A DNA stretch of 64,000 nt from Russula earlei. Its lineage: Eukaryota; Basidiomycota; Agaricomycetes; Russulales; Russulaceae. A program made the position numbers and the translations under genes. The notes under the pieces were generated by a model, which searched no databases, had not been told where the DNA came from, and was given only the letters and a program-made list of their open reading frames with translations. Location: NCBI GenBank assembly GCA_025769875.1, contig JAGFNK010000060.1, positions 1-64,000 on the forward strand. Direction: 5' to 3'. Of the stretch, positions 10,924-21,974 are shown in pieces; position 1 is the first letter of the stretch, and every line of letters starts with the position of its first letter.

Positions 10924-11786
10924 CAGTGAGAGAGAATCTGTGTGGTTGGAAATTCCTGGTTTGTGATGGATTTTGAAGTGATAATCTGCGAGTGTTCAAA
11001 ATATATCCAGCGATCCTTCGGTTGATCTTGTGAGGAAGTCGATAGTGAGCTAGCTTGGCATGATCGGTGAAGATTTTGATGGGGTGTTTAGTCCCAACTA
11101 ATAGGTATCGCCAGTGTTGAAGTGCAGAGGATTAGGGCCAGGAACTCCCTATCCCAAACCGGGTAGTTCCTTTCTGCTTCATTAAATGCATGTGACATGT
11201 TCCCAATCATCTTTCTTTTTCCCCTTTGGTCCTTTTGGAAGAGGATTGCTCCAGTGGCAAACTGTGAAGCGTCAGTTTCTAATTCATATGGGAGGTCAGG
11301 GTTGGCAGTGTAGAGTTCAGGGTCGTCGCAGACCGCCAATATCAAAGTTTCTAAGGCTGTGGTCGCTTCTGGGGTCCAGAGAAAGGGGGTTCCTTTCTTG
11401 ATCATGGAGAAAATGGGGTGAGCTATTTTTGTGAAGTCTCGGATAAATGGTCGTTGGTAATTAAGGGCGCCCATGATTTGCTGTACTTGTCTCAGGTTAT
11501 TGGGGGGTCTTGGCCAGTTTTTGAGGCCATCCATCTTGACAGGGTCAATTTTGAGGGTTCCTTGGTTAATTCGGAAGCCCAGGAAGTCAATTTCTTCTTG
11601 TTCAAAGGCGCACTTGGATGCCTTTAAAAAATAAGAGTCTCTTTCGAGGAGATCGAGGAATTCATGTGTGATTTGTCGGTGAAGGCATTCTTCTCCTGAG
11701 CCTGTGGCTATTGCTACGTTGTCTAGGTAGTTGCAGGTGTTTTCTGGGTACTTTAGAAGCCAGGGTCGGAGGGTGTGGTTCATTGC
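10924..11786 (-). pseudogene. G1 reverse transcriptase thumb and RNase H
   Basis: The 231-residue frame at 11088-11783 has the RT palm end with CNYLDNVAIAT, the LGFRI box, the connection NWPRPPNNLRQVQQIMGALN and the RNase H start ELETDASQFATGAILFQ with EAERNYPVWDREFLALI. The active-site pair is YLDN: the second catalytic aspartate of the usual YxDD is asparagine, so polymerase activity would be lost even without the stops. RNase H continues toward 10924 in broken frames. Confidence 0.85.
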
Positions 11787-12464
11787 TCATTGGAAAGCTG
11801 CCAGGGCATTAGTAAAGCCAAAGCCCATTACCATGGGGACAAAAGTGCCAAATTGGGTTTTGAAGGCGCCTTTGTGTTGATCTTCTGGGTGGATCAAGAT
11901 GTTATTGTAGCCAGCTCTGATGTCGAATTTGCTAAAGGTGGTTTTGCCCCTTAATCTGTGTAATTGTTCTTCCACATTTGGTAAGGCATGGTAGTCAGGA
12001 ACCATGGCATTGTTGAGTTTTTGGTAGTCTACTACCATTCGCAGAGCAGTGCCATCTTTCTTCTGGACAAAGAAGACAGGAGATACAAAGTCTGAGATTC
12101 CGTCCTTGATGAAACCTTTGGCTAGGTCTTCTTGTATTTGTCTTGACAGTTCTTGTTTCTCATTCTGGGGGAGGGGGTAAGTTCGGAAATCAAGGAATTT
12201 GGGGGCATCAGGTTTTAGGGTGATTCTGAAGTCGAGTTCTCCTTGACTGGGTGGGAGTCATTTGGCTGCTTCTTCTGAGAAGACTTTCTGATGTCGTAAG
12301 TATTCGGGGGGAATGATGGTTGTTCTTATTTGTGCGACCCGGATCCTTGGTGTCCTAGCTAGGGGTACAGGGGTGAGAAGGACCCCTAGATGGTTTCTCA
12401 GGCGACCAGTACTCCAGTTGACAAGGGGGTTTAAAGCCTTTAAGAAGGGGTAGCTGAGGATCAT
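11787..12464 (-). pseudogene. G1 reverse transcriptase N-terminal half
   Basis: Reads ISDFVSPVFFVQKKDGTALR, MVVDYQKLNNAMVPDYHALP, TTFSKFDIRAGYNNI and FGTFVPMVMGFGFTNALAAF: the fingers/palm of a Gypsy RT, with the first catalytic aspartate in KFDIRAGY. In-frame TGA stops at about 12258 and 11784 both fall where arginine is expected. Confidence 0.85.
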
Positions 12465-12967
12465 TCTATCTTCTCCTAAGTTGGTAACGTAAAAGGTGAG
12501 AAGTCATGTGGTGGGGCCATGCCATACAGCCATATGAGCATAATGGGTTAGTGCTCCTCCTTGGTTACTGGTGCCATCTACGTTGGTGATGGGTCTGGGG
12601 GTTCTGAGGGTTCAGAGTGGGATTTGTAGTTTCCCCACGATTCCTTGACTGATGAAATTTTCTGTTGCTCCGCTGTCAAGGAGCGCTTGGCCAGTCTTTC
12701 CATTGGTTGTTAGCATAAAAGGAACTTTCATTGAGTTTTCTTTATGGTTGACAATGGTATCTATTTGGGCCTCTGTGCCGACTGTCGCACTTTGGCCTAG
12801 AGAAAATCCTCCTTGAGGATGAGATCCCAGATCTTGGCTTGTTCCTCGGCTGGTAGGGTTTTCATATGTGCTACCATGGAAGCTGGTTCTTCTTCCTTAG
12901 GCGGTTCTGGGGTTGATTTGGTGATACGGGCTTTAGAAGTGGTGGGAACCATATTTTTGGGGCATTC
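12465..12967 (-). pseudogene. G1 protease region
   Basis: A retropepsin active-site motif, ALLDSGATENFIS, is readable on the minus strand near 12655-12695. It is followed by VTNLGEDRMILSYPFLKALN at the start of the next domain. The linker from gag carries stops. This is the aspartic protease that matures Gag and Pol in intact relatives. Confidence 0.8.
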
Positions 12968-13858
12968 TCAGCTAAGGTGGCCTTTCTCTCTGCAACAGAA
13001 GCAACATCCTTCTTTTGCCAATTGTTTTCTTTCTTCTTCTGTGAGTTTCTTAAAGTTGGACTTGGCGGCGTCCACTTGCATTCGGTCAGGGTGATGAGAT
13101 TTGTGTTCTGAGGGGGAGTGTGTAGTCTTTCCCTTCAGTTTTTCCCTGATGGTGATGAACTGTCGATGCTGCCTTCTGGCCTCCTCCTTCCATTCTTGAA
13201 GAGTGGTAGGCCAGACATCTCTGTTTAAGATTGCGCGGTAGAGTCCGATTTTTAGGCCATTTTTGAAGCTTTCAATAGCGATGACGTCCGTTTCTGGCCA
13301 CCCTGTTTTGTTCAGAAGCTGTTCAAAGGTGGAGATGTAGTTGTCAAGGGAGTCCTTCATCACGTGTTTGACAATGGCTGCTTGGGCATCTTCTTTTTCC
13401 GCAGTGTTGGTGAACTTGAATGTGAAGTCCGTAACAAAGTCATTCCATAATGCTTCGTTCATTCTGTTAACAGGGTTTTGGGCCCTGTTTACTTTTTCCC
13501 TGAGTGCAGTTGCCTGCGAGTTGACCCATTCTTTGACCTTTTCTCCTTGAATGTAGGAGAGGGCCAGCATTGTTCGTTTAAAAGGGGAAACCATTACTGC
13601 CTTGTCATCATTGAGGCCCCAGTACAAATTAAATTCCATGATGAAACATTTTGTTTTGTTCCTTTCCCCTGAGAAGGCTGTAGGTTCTTTACCACTGAGG
13701 GACCCATTAGCACCTTGTGGTGCTGGGGCAGCTGCTTGAGGGGGTGGGATGACAACTGGGGGGGCCTGAGCGGCCATCTGAGGGACCTGAGTGGCTATCT
13801 GAGGAGCCTGAACAGTGACCTGGGGTGGTTGTTGAGCAACTTGGGGTTGGGCTGCCAT
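12968..13858 (-). pseudogene. G1 Gag
   Basis: A 296-residue frame starting at ATG 13858. A Pro/Gln/Ala-rich N-terminus (residues 1-50) is followed by a retrotransposon Gag core (FSGERNKTKCFIMEF, QGEKVKEWVNSQ, DAQAAIVKHVM, YISTFEQLLNKTG) and half of a zinc knuckle, CCFCCREKGHLS. A TGA cuts the knuckle just before the expected RECP, so the frame probably continued into protease in the ancestor. Gag forms the particle and binds RNA. Confidence 0.85.
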
Positions 13859-14344
13859 AATGGGTTCTGGGGGGTCCTGTGTTTCAAGTTCTAAGGTTTC
13901 AATGGGTTCCTGATTTTCAATGGGGTCCTCTGGTTCTAATGCAGGGGATTCAAAGGGTGTTTGGGTTTCGATGGTGTTCTCTGGTTCAGGGGGATTGCTT
14001 TCCGTAGTAGAGGCTTCTGATTCTGAAGGTGGTTCATAGAGGGGGTCGTTTTCCCTCCAATAGCCTAGTCCAAGGCCATTTCTAATGAGTTCTAGGTTCT
14101 GGTGGGTGTAGAGCTGTCCTCTTCTGAGTGTAGCTCAAACCAGCGGTTGTTGATAAATTCAACTGGTAGTTCTTCGTTATTCTCTGTAGTGACGTAGCAG
14201 AGAAAGGTGTGGAAGCTGTCCCAAGTGGCAGTTCCTACAATGTGTTCGGGGAGGTCTGGGGAGAGTCTGGGTTGGACATGGATCCAACGGTTCGGTGGTA
14301 GTTCAAGGTTGATCTCCAGAATGGAGTAAGAAAAGCTTAGCTTG
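13859..14344 (-). other. G1 5' untranslated/leader region
   Basis: Between the 5' LTR and Gag the minus strand has Glu/Pro-rich broken frames and no clear domain. The bases right after the LTR, CAAGCTAAGCTTTTC, do not match a tRNA 3' end that I recognise, so the primer site is undetermined. Confidence 0.5.
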
Positions 14345-14966
14345 TGTTACAGCGTCACGGCCGTAAGAGCGTTAGCTCATGGATCAGTGGGGCCAAGTCC
14401 CTGTGACTTGGTTCAAGGGTTCAGTGGGGGCCAGCTCAAAGAGACCGGGTCAAAGGTTTAGCGTCTCAAGGCTGAGTCAGACAATGACTCAGTCCACAGA
14501 CAGAGTCGATCTTCTGGTTTCACAGAAGAGGAGGACAATGAGAGAGAAGCAGAGGAGGAAGAGGAACATGAAGGTTCCTTGTGATGAACTCAAGTCAAGC
14601 AGAGTATGAGCCAGCACAAGTAAGTTGTGATTTGAGAGAGGATACAAGGCAAGGGATGCGACAGAAAATAGGACAAAGCTAAGCTTGGGGCATTCCCCAG
14701 CTTCTACAGGTGCTTAAATACTGTGTGTAGCGAGGCTGTACAGTACCATATGCGGAACAATAGATAAAGGTGAGCCAATAGCAAAAGCAACTCGACAATA
14801 GGTGAAACACAATAGGTGAAACACAATAGGTGAAACATAATAGAAGAAACGATAAGGGACCATCAGCATCAAGGGATGAAACGGTAACCAAGGGGACAAG
14901 GGTGACGAAAAGAGAACAATAACGAAAGAGGTTATGAACAAACCAACAAGGGGGTAGATTACAACA
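14345..14966 (-). repeat. Gypsy element G1, 5' LTR
   Basis: TGTTACAGCGTC...GATTACAACA, 622 bp, partner of 7885-8509. On the minus strand it holds a TATTTAAGCACC box followed by GGGGAATGCCCC. Scattered differences from its partner indicate age. Confidence 0.85.
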
Positions 14967-15283
14967 CAAAGACTGCCAGGGGTGCTGTTGGTGGGGCATT
15001 ACCCTTGGACCAAGAGGTACATGTGCCCATACCTCATGTGCCTGTACAATGGCCATAAATGGCCATTGAGCGATGGGTCATACCTGTTACATAACTGTAC
15101 CATATGGACTTCTTCAGTCCATGAACAGGATGGGTATGGGTCCCTAGAATCTTTCACTGCTGGGGTTAGTCAGTGAGTCAGTTAAATATATTTTTTCTTG
15201 CCTCTGCAAAGAGACTACTAGTAACTTACTTCATCACAGTAATTGATGAATAGATACTCCAAGCAAATTTCTCACAAAATCTT
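14967..15283. other. No gene; short palindromic patch
   Basis: Contains ATGGCCATAAATGGCCAT (about 15048) and mirrored GTACATGTGCCCATACC / GGTATGGGTCC words resembling those at 36600-36800. This may be a small degenerate inverted-repeat element, but ends could not be fixed. Confidence 0.3.
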
Positions 15284-15482
15284 TTATTGTTGTTTTCAGA
15301 TAACATGACACACTGGAAATTTCCAAAAAAAAGGGTCGGTAGAAAGAACTTGATGTATCTCACCAAATTCTAAGCAAAAAATCATAAACAACAGCCCATT
15401 TGAACCAGAATGAAATGTACTTTCTAAATATTTTGTTCTGAGAACAGATACATTGAATTTTGGACATGCCCATGTCAGGTAG
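15284..15482 (-). repeat. Block B repeat, copy 1 (inverted)
   Basis: About 200 bp matching 27451-27650 and 41465-41662 in inverse orientation. Shared landmarks on its minus strand are GACATG...CATGTC near one end, TTTTTTGCTTAGAATTTGG in the middle and GTTATCTGAAAACAACAATA at the other end. It is non-coding and sits just 5' of the Tc1/mariner gene. Confidence 0.65.
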
Positions 15483-15571
15483 GCATGGTCAAGGTTGTGG
15501 GAATGATGTAGGTGTCTAGCACTTTGTTCCCTGCTTCCTCTCTGATGGCAAGAGGCCAAAAGGTCTCCCTC

Positions 15572-16534
15572 TGTCAAGACTCACTGTTGAACTATCCAGT
15601 TCAAGAGTGAGGGGTAAGCTCGAAGACGAGTTGATAAACATCCAAGACAGCATGGGCAAGGAGCAGAGTCCAGAGTAGTAACAAATACCAAAGAGGTACC
15701 GTTACTGTGAGAGTTGAGCAGTCACGCAGAGAGGAGGCCAGGATAGTTCACAAGGAGACAGTCCTTAAAGGAGTATCTCAGGGATGGAGAGTGCTGTAAA
15801 CAAATGGACAGTCTGAGGACTGTCCACTACTTTATTGAGCGCTTATATACTACAAGAGAACTGCTAAATAGGGAACAAGTCACAACCTTGTTATCAAGCA
15901 CAATAGAGTGATGAGTAAGGAGTCGGAGTGTGCTTACTGAGCATGCTCAGTCATGCTCAGTAAGCTGCTGAGTAAGAAGGCTTCTCTTGATGAGTAAGAG
16001 CTTTCACTGTCCACGTGTTCACTGTTTTAGTGCACGTGCAAGCACCTGATTTATTTTCTGCTGGTTAGTTTAGGGCCGGTCATTTGAGGACTTGTAGTTT
16101 GGTTAGGGAATAGTGTTATCCTATAAGGCCCTTATATAGCTCTATTAGGGTCCTTAGAGTCGACCCTAATACTTCTATTAAGGTCCTTAGTATTGCCTTA
16201 TAGTTTGTTCTATAGTTATTAGAGTTGGTCTAATAACACATTGTAGGGTCTTTGACACCAGGTTAGTGCTTATTGTAGAGCATCTAGAGTCGTCCTAAAG
16301 GGTCCCTAGGAAGGCCCTAATACTGTCCTTTATTGCTAGAAGGGTTGCTCTTAAGTGGGGCTTGCTGTATGTCGATTGTGCCGAGAATTGCTCGTGTGAC
16401 AATGCACGTGCGATATTGTGGACACCTCTACTCACCCCTTTTGCTTGTGTGAACAGGGTGACACCATGGAGGCTGGGTTTCCTCCTATAAGGAAGGGTCC
16501 TTCAAGTGCCCTCTCCGGAGAATGGTTCATGACA
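15572..16534 (-). repeat. Solo LTR, family X, copy 1
   Basis: TGTCAAGACTCACTG...GGTTCATGACA, 963 bp, flanked by a perfect 5-bp duplication CCCTC (15567-15571 and 16535-16539). Sense is minus: that strand holds TATATAAGCGCTCAATAAA, a TATA box and poly(A)-like signal. It lies between codons of the mariner transposase, so it is younger than that gene. Confidence 0.92.
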
Positions 16535-17131
16535 CCCTCAAAGTCCAGCAAATTGTGGTTTGAATGTCAGCTGTGCTCTCTAAGCAAGATATTGCAAATT
16601 ACACAGGTGTATCAGTTAGCTCAGTTGAAAGGATTCTACAACACTTCCAGGAGCACAATGCTGTCTCAGATGTAGCAGTGGAGCAGTGTCATAGGTCTGA
16701 TTGGGCACTATGTGGAGCAGATGTAGAGGTAAGCATATGTGAAACTGCTACTGTGGGGAATTCCTAACAACTATACTAGTACCTGTTTGGGAGGATTTGT
16801 GATGCACCTGATCTGTACCTCAATGAGCTGCAGGATATGCTTGCAGCAAATTCTGGGATTTGTGTCTCAAGGTCTACTATCTGGTGTACACAGCGAGCTG
16901 GCAGATTCACAATGAAAAAGGTATGGGCACTGAGACTTGATACATCTATTGGCAACTTCATGATTTAGCTTTCGTGTGCTGCAATTGAGCGCTCAGAAGA
17001 AAAGCAGCTTGCATACCTCAATCAAATCAACATGTACTCAGCCAATCAGCTTGTTTTTGTTGATGAGAGCTCTGTAGATCATTGAACAACATATCAAGGG
17101 GCAGCTTGGTCTATTTGTGGTACACAGGCAC

Positions 17132-18013
17132 TGTCACGGTAACTAGCCGTGTCAGTTCACAAGCAGAAAGCAAGTTGATGATAGAGAGGTGTTCAAGAAA
17201 CGGGCTGGTTCCCGTGTATAATGAGTAAGGATCCCTGCAGCGGTCGAAGTGTTTTATGCTAAACAGGTTATGGCCAATAGACCCTTCCTAGTACGACTCA
17301 GTCCGTTGAGAAGCTAGGGTAAGTTTGTAATGGGATAGACTAGGGCTGGTTCCACTAGCTATATGCGTTCAAGTCCGTCGGGACCTTGAACAACGCAGAG
17401 AGAGTAGAGGAAGGTAGGTCTTAAAGGAGGAGAGCTCTTCTCAGGAGAGTGAAGAGAGACTCTTAGGGAAGGAAGGGAAAGGCGAAGAGTAGATGGTGGA
17501 TGGTGTGTTGAGAGTTGATGAAATGGAGAGGTAGTTGTGGGTTAAGTTTGTGAGAGTGAAGTGGGTTGCAGGCGAATATGTTTGGACAAGAGTAGGTTGG
17601 ATTCTACAAGAGACCAAGCTTAGGGCTTTGGTCACAAAGTACTGAGCTTATATATACAGGAGAAGCACAGCAATAGCTGCGCTTTGACTGTGCTACTAGT
17701 ATAGTAGGAGTCATAATAAGTAGGAGTCATAGGAATGAGGCCACGAATGAGTCAAAGCCAAGTAACTGTGCTGCACAGTAGGTGCGCAGCATTGCACAGT
17801 CGAAACTAAGAAGTGAATATAAACGGAAAGAGAACCAAACAAAGGGAAAGTAACAGCAATCCAGTGTTACCTGGACGTGTGTGGATCACATGATAGGACA
17901 GAAGGGATCACAAGACATAAGAGATCACGAGACCAGTAAGTAAAGGGACGTACGAAAGCAAGCAGTCCATAGTAAAAGGTAAGAAGTAAACGTAAAAGGA
18001 AAATGGTGTAACA
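17132..18013 (-). repeat. Solo LTR, family Z
   Basis: TGTCACGGTAACTAG...GGTGTAACA, 882 bp, with a perfect duplication GGCAC (17127-17131, 18014-18018). The minus strand has TATATATAAGCTCAG, suggesting minus sense. It cuts the transposase after the first catalytic block. No other copy in the window. Confidence 0.9.
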
Positions 18014-18769
18014 GGCACAGCATAAAGCTTTCTTTGTTTGCAGCAGATGGTAAGTCACTCAATTTCTGTCCGATTCCCTGTTTGACTCCATTTCATAGCT
18101 TCTCTGTGCTTCCTGCCATCTCATTCACTGATGGAATTTTACACTGTGAGATTGTTGAAGGCTCATTTTGCACCAAAACTTTTCAACAATTTATTGGCAG
18201 TCTTCTCAAGGTTATGGAACCATACCCTGGCCCCAACTCTGTCATTGTTATGGACAATTGTCAGATTCACAAGCATGCAGATATTGTCAAGATGATCGAG
18301 TCAAGGTTTGTAATAACATACTAGACCTGTAATGCATTTGATGTGACCTACTTCCACCAGGGGAATGCATTGCAAATTCCTGCCTCCATATTCACCTGAT
18401 TTGAACCCAATTGAGCTTGTGTTTTCAGCAATGAAGTATCACATTCAACAAAACGGTGATTTGGTCCGCTTGTCAATGACTGAATTATCTGACAGAGACA
18501 TATATACAACCCTACTTGATGCACTTTATCTTGTTTCTCCCTTGGACTGTTGTGGCTGGTACAAGTATTGTGGGTATTCTTAGTGTTGTGTTATTTGTAC
18601 TCTTGACAGTTGTACCCTCTGTAGTGGTGGTTCAATGGGTTTTGCCAATATGGTATTGTAGACAAAGTGGTCAAGACCCACACAACCAGTGGGCTCATGA
18701 TAAAGACGACTTGGACTTGACATACCATTTGCCCACCATGACCTCCACATCACCCACTCCTGCTCCCAT

Positions 18770-19615
18770 CATCCCTGTTGCCCCTTTTGCCATCCCTGCC
18801 CACACGTACACCCTCATCCCTGCATGCTGCCATCACCTGCAGTGGCAAAGACCTCATCACTGTGGCCATGAGATGATTATCAGAGACCCCTCACATCTTG
18901 TTTTAGGTTTTTGGACACTGACCCCACACACTCTAGCTCAATGACTATGGCAGGCATTTGCAAGGTGAACCACACCATCCACCCCCTCTTGTCTTGTCAC
19001 CCACTTGCGCGCTATCGTCCACACATCCCACCGCCACCTGCTATGAAGAAGACCTCAATTCCACAGCTGGAAGATGTCAGCACAACAGCCACACAAGCTG
19101 GGCTTGCTGCTCGCCTCCGCAACAACAACAGCAGCAGCAAAAACAATGGCAATGGCAACAACTTCAACAACACCAGCAGCACCATGTCGTGATGATACAT
19201 TTGACACACCACAAGCATGCCATGCCCCCTCCTGCTTCGCCACACCACACCTGCATTCCAGGACACAGCGACACCAGCACCGCTGCATGCAACAACACAG
19301 ACAACACATTCAATACAAGGCACACACCACAAGCATGCCCCGCCCCATCCTGCCTTGCTGCAATGACCACCCCCTTTGCGATGACAAGACCATGCATGCA
19401 CCAGGCCAAAGACTCGCTCAAGACACTTTGACTAAGGACAGTCAAGATTTTAAGCCCCTGGGAGGTGTAAGGTAGGCAATCAGTTGCACACATTCCAAAT
19501 GCCTTTCATGCAGTCTCTCCAGATCTTGTGTAGTCTCTAACTGATGTCACTACACATGTTTCCCTATTTCCTCTCTCCTCCCTCCTGTATATAAAGTGTT
19601 TAGCTACTCTCTGGA
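18770..19615 (-). repeat. H-family repeat, copy 3 (inverted)
   Basis: Minus strand carries GACTGTCC near the AGGGGCTTAAAATCTTGACT landmark (about 19440-19460), a GCTGCTGGTGTTGTTGAAGT core (about 19160-19180) and GTAGCTAAACACTTTATATA (about 19590-19612). The order matches copy 1 at 2260-3385. The GCCATCACCTGCAGTGGC stretch near 18830 is also shared with the palindrome arms. Overlapping His/Gln/Thr-rich frames are not genes. Confidence 0.5.
19590..19600 (+). promoter_or_regulatory. TATA-like box before the Zn2Cys6 gene
   Basis: GTATATAAAG lies about 150 bp before the ATG at 19747. It also falls in the end of the H repeat, so the promoter may derive from it; that link is inference. Confidence 0.35.
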
Positions 19616-21570
19616 ATAGAAATGTCTCTTCTCCCCTCTCTCCCCTTTCTGCACTGGACCAGTCAGCCTTACAAACTCACCCGTGCATTCCTGGATTCAT
19701 TACTGTAGTATGTACATAATTCACTCACACCTCACTTGCTCACTTCATGCCACCCAAAAAACACCAGGCAGTAAAAGCAGTTGCAAAAGCCAGTGAGCCT
19801 TGTGATACACAGGCCAAGGAACCAGATACAGGTGAGTTACTTCATTGGAGATATACACTCAGTAGCTGACCTGTGCTGTTGTTTTTCATTCAGAACATGC
19901 ACCAGCTCTAGCTTCTTCAACCTCCAAGGTGAAGGGAAGGGCTGCTTGTATGAGATGTAGGGCACAGAAGACCAGATGCAAGTGGAATGGGGATGTTTGC
20001 AAAGCATGTGAAGCAAAAGGATTACAAGCAGACTGCGGCATTGTGACATCTCAACCACCCTGTCAATGCGGTACTCACAGCAATAGCCTTCCACCTCATG
20101 TGAGTAGTGCCCAAATGTCCAATGCCATGGTATTCTAACCTGAGCGTCAGTCAGGGCCTGTCGGAGCTCAAAATATGGATGCAACCACTCAGCAGGTTAC
20201 TGTCACTGGGCAAAAACATGGCTACTCAGATGCAGGAATGAGTATCTCACTTTCTGCAGAGCATCAGTATAGACAAGCTCGGAAGAGCAATCCTATCCCT
20301 TCATCTTCATCAAGCAGCACCAAACCCCATTCAACTATGAGTCGAACCAACAGCTCTACTCTGTTAGAAACGATCAGCGAATTTGACAAAGATTGGTTGG
20401 CACAAGACTCTGGTGAGGACTGGGCACATGGTGCTTCCATGGATCATGGCACATATGAGGTGACAAAAAGCTTTGTTTCATCCATGATCAAAACTGAAAG
20501 TGACAACTCTTCAAGCAGTATGGCTAGTGATGATGATGCAATGGAGGTCAAAACCAGTGCCAGTCTGCCACTATGCCCCAGGTCGAAAAACATTGTCCTC
20601 AGCAGTTCAGAGGAATCAAGTTGGGGTGCCACAATCCTTGAGCAAAAGCAGGACTTTCCCAGATGGCCCCAAGGAGTTATCAGACTTTGATGATGATGAA
20701 ACTGACCCAGAGACATGTGGTAGGTTTCAATATGTGTCATTTATGATAAATATGCTCACTACTGTATCATACACAAGCCTTCAAGATTCCTTGTGCCATG
20801 AGAAAATCTGATGGCAGTTATAGTCCATTTGCCATTGATTCCACCACAACTCTCCACAATCTCCACAATGCTGTTAGAGAGAAGTTAGGCTGGCATCCAA
20901 ATGCTTTGCAGCTATGATACAAGCTGTCTAATGATAAAGTGAAAGCCCCTGCTACTTCAATTGAGGATGTGTCAAGACTCACTGTTGAACAATCCAGTTC
21001 AAGAGCAAGGGATAAGTTCAAAGATGAGCCAATAGATGTCTAAGATGGTGTGGGCAAGAAGTAGAATCCAGAGTAGTACCAGATACCAAAGCAGTATGGC
21101 TACTGGTAACATTGAGCAGTTACGCAGGGAAGAGGCCAGGGTGGTCACAAGGGGATGGTCCTTAAGGAGTATCCCAGGAATAGAGAGTGCCATAAACAAA
21201 TGGACAGTCTGAAGACTGTCTGCTACTATATTGAGTGCTTATATACTACAAGAGAACTGCCTTATAGGGAACAAGTCATAACCTTGTTATCAAGCACAAT
21301 AGACAGATGAGTAAGGAGTTGGAGTATGCTTACTGAGCATGCTCAGTCATGCTCAGTAAGCTGCTGAGTAAGAAGGCTCTTATTGATGAGTAAGAGCCTT
21401 TACTGTCCATGTGTTCGCTGCTTTAGTACATGTGCCAAGCACCTGATTCATTTACTGTTAGTTAATTTAGGGCTGGTCATTTGAGGACTTGTAGTTTGGT
21501 TCAGGGAATAGAGTTGCCTATTAGGTCCCTTGTATAGTTCTATTAGGGTCCTTAGAGTCAACCCTAATAC

Positions 21571-21820
21571 TGTTGGACGTGCAGCCGCTAAGTGCCGCGC
21601 GAACGGACAATCCGGACCGTACGTGTAAATAATTAGAATAATTTAGTTATCGCGTTCGTTTCCTCAGTCTTTTACACACAAGACTGAGGTCAGTACTACA
21701 CATTCCTTTACACTCCTTTAAAGCTAATACTGTACATAGCTATCATCCCTATAGGTTAGATAACTAACCAATACAGTCTTTTACACACAAGACTGAGCTA
21801 TCATCCCTATAGCTTCAACA
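21571..21820 (+). repeat. Copia element C1, 5' LTR
   Basis: TGTTGGACGTGCAGC...AGCTTCAACA, 250 bp. Differs from the 3' LTR at one visible base (about 21618 C versus 25882 T). Two copies of a hairpin, CAGTCTTTTACACACAAGACTG, lie at about 21665 and 21775. Confidence 0.95.
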
Positions 21821-21836
21821 GATTATGAGACCTGGT
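21821..21836 (+). promoter_or_regulatory. Putative primer-binding site, tRNA-Met anticodon arm type
   Basis: GATTATGAGACCTGG directly follows the 5' LTR. Its complement contains CTCATAATC, the anticodon arm of elongator tRNA-Met (CAT anticodon). Several Copia elements are primed by half-tRNAs cut in the anticodon arm, so this fits. Not tested against this genome's tRNAs. Confidence 0.5.
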
Positions 21837-21974
21837 CGTCCCTGACATCACGAACTCCCACCAGCTTCCAAATCGCGTAACGAAACACCATGAGCGCCCC
21901 CACAGCAACCGCAAACGTCGCGCCCTCGAGAGGCAGCCACGCTCCCACCGTAGGAGCCGCGGGAAAAAACTTAC

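Larger units (their letters stand above)
7885..14966 (-). mobile_element. Ty3/Gypsy LTR retrotransposon G1 (decayed, 7.1 kb)
   Basis: Two LTRs enclose, on the minus strand, gag, protease, reverse transcriptase, RNase H, integrase and a chromodomain-like tail, the Ty3/Gypsy order, then an accessory ORF remnant before the 3' LTR. Coding frames are interrupted by TGA stops at places where arginine is expected. No matching 5-bp duplication flanks it, and a neighbouring LTR-Y is cut at the left border, so the element probably suffered an end rearrangement or recombination between copies. A second, partial member of the family (G2) lies at 38034-40767. Confidence 0.88.
15545..18584 (+). pseudogene. 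Tc1/mariner-type transposase, split by two solo LTRs
   Basis: ATG 15545 opens MARGQKVSLS. After LTR X the gene resumes with a helix-turn-helix, SKQDIANYTGVSVSSVERIL, then an intron (16729-16779), YLFGRICDAPDLYLNELQDM, and the first catalytic aspartate in VFVDESSVDH. After LTR Z it continues with an intron at about 18050 and then VVEGSF-like IVEGSFCTKTFQQFIG, the second aspartate in VIVMDNCQIH, an intron (18307-18361), and the third acidic position in YSPDLNPIELVFSAMK. This DD34D-like order is the Tc1/mariner DDE fold. A stop follows FVDESSVDH, another follows GNFMI, and a frameshift lies near 16560, so it is dead even without the insertions. Intron-bearing mariner transposases are known in basidiomycetes. 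Confidence 0.82.

Noticed and set aside
19164..19493. Cys-rich open frames around 19.0-19.5 kb as small secreted effectors
   Set aside because: They come from GCA/TGT-rich triplet repeats in the H family; Cys positions are not conserved among copies.
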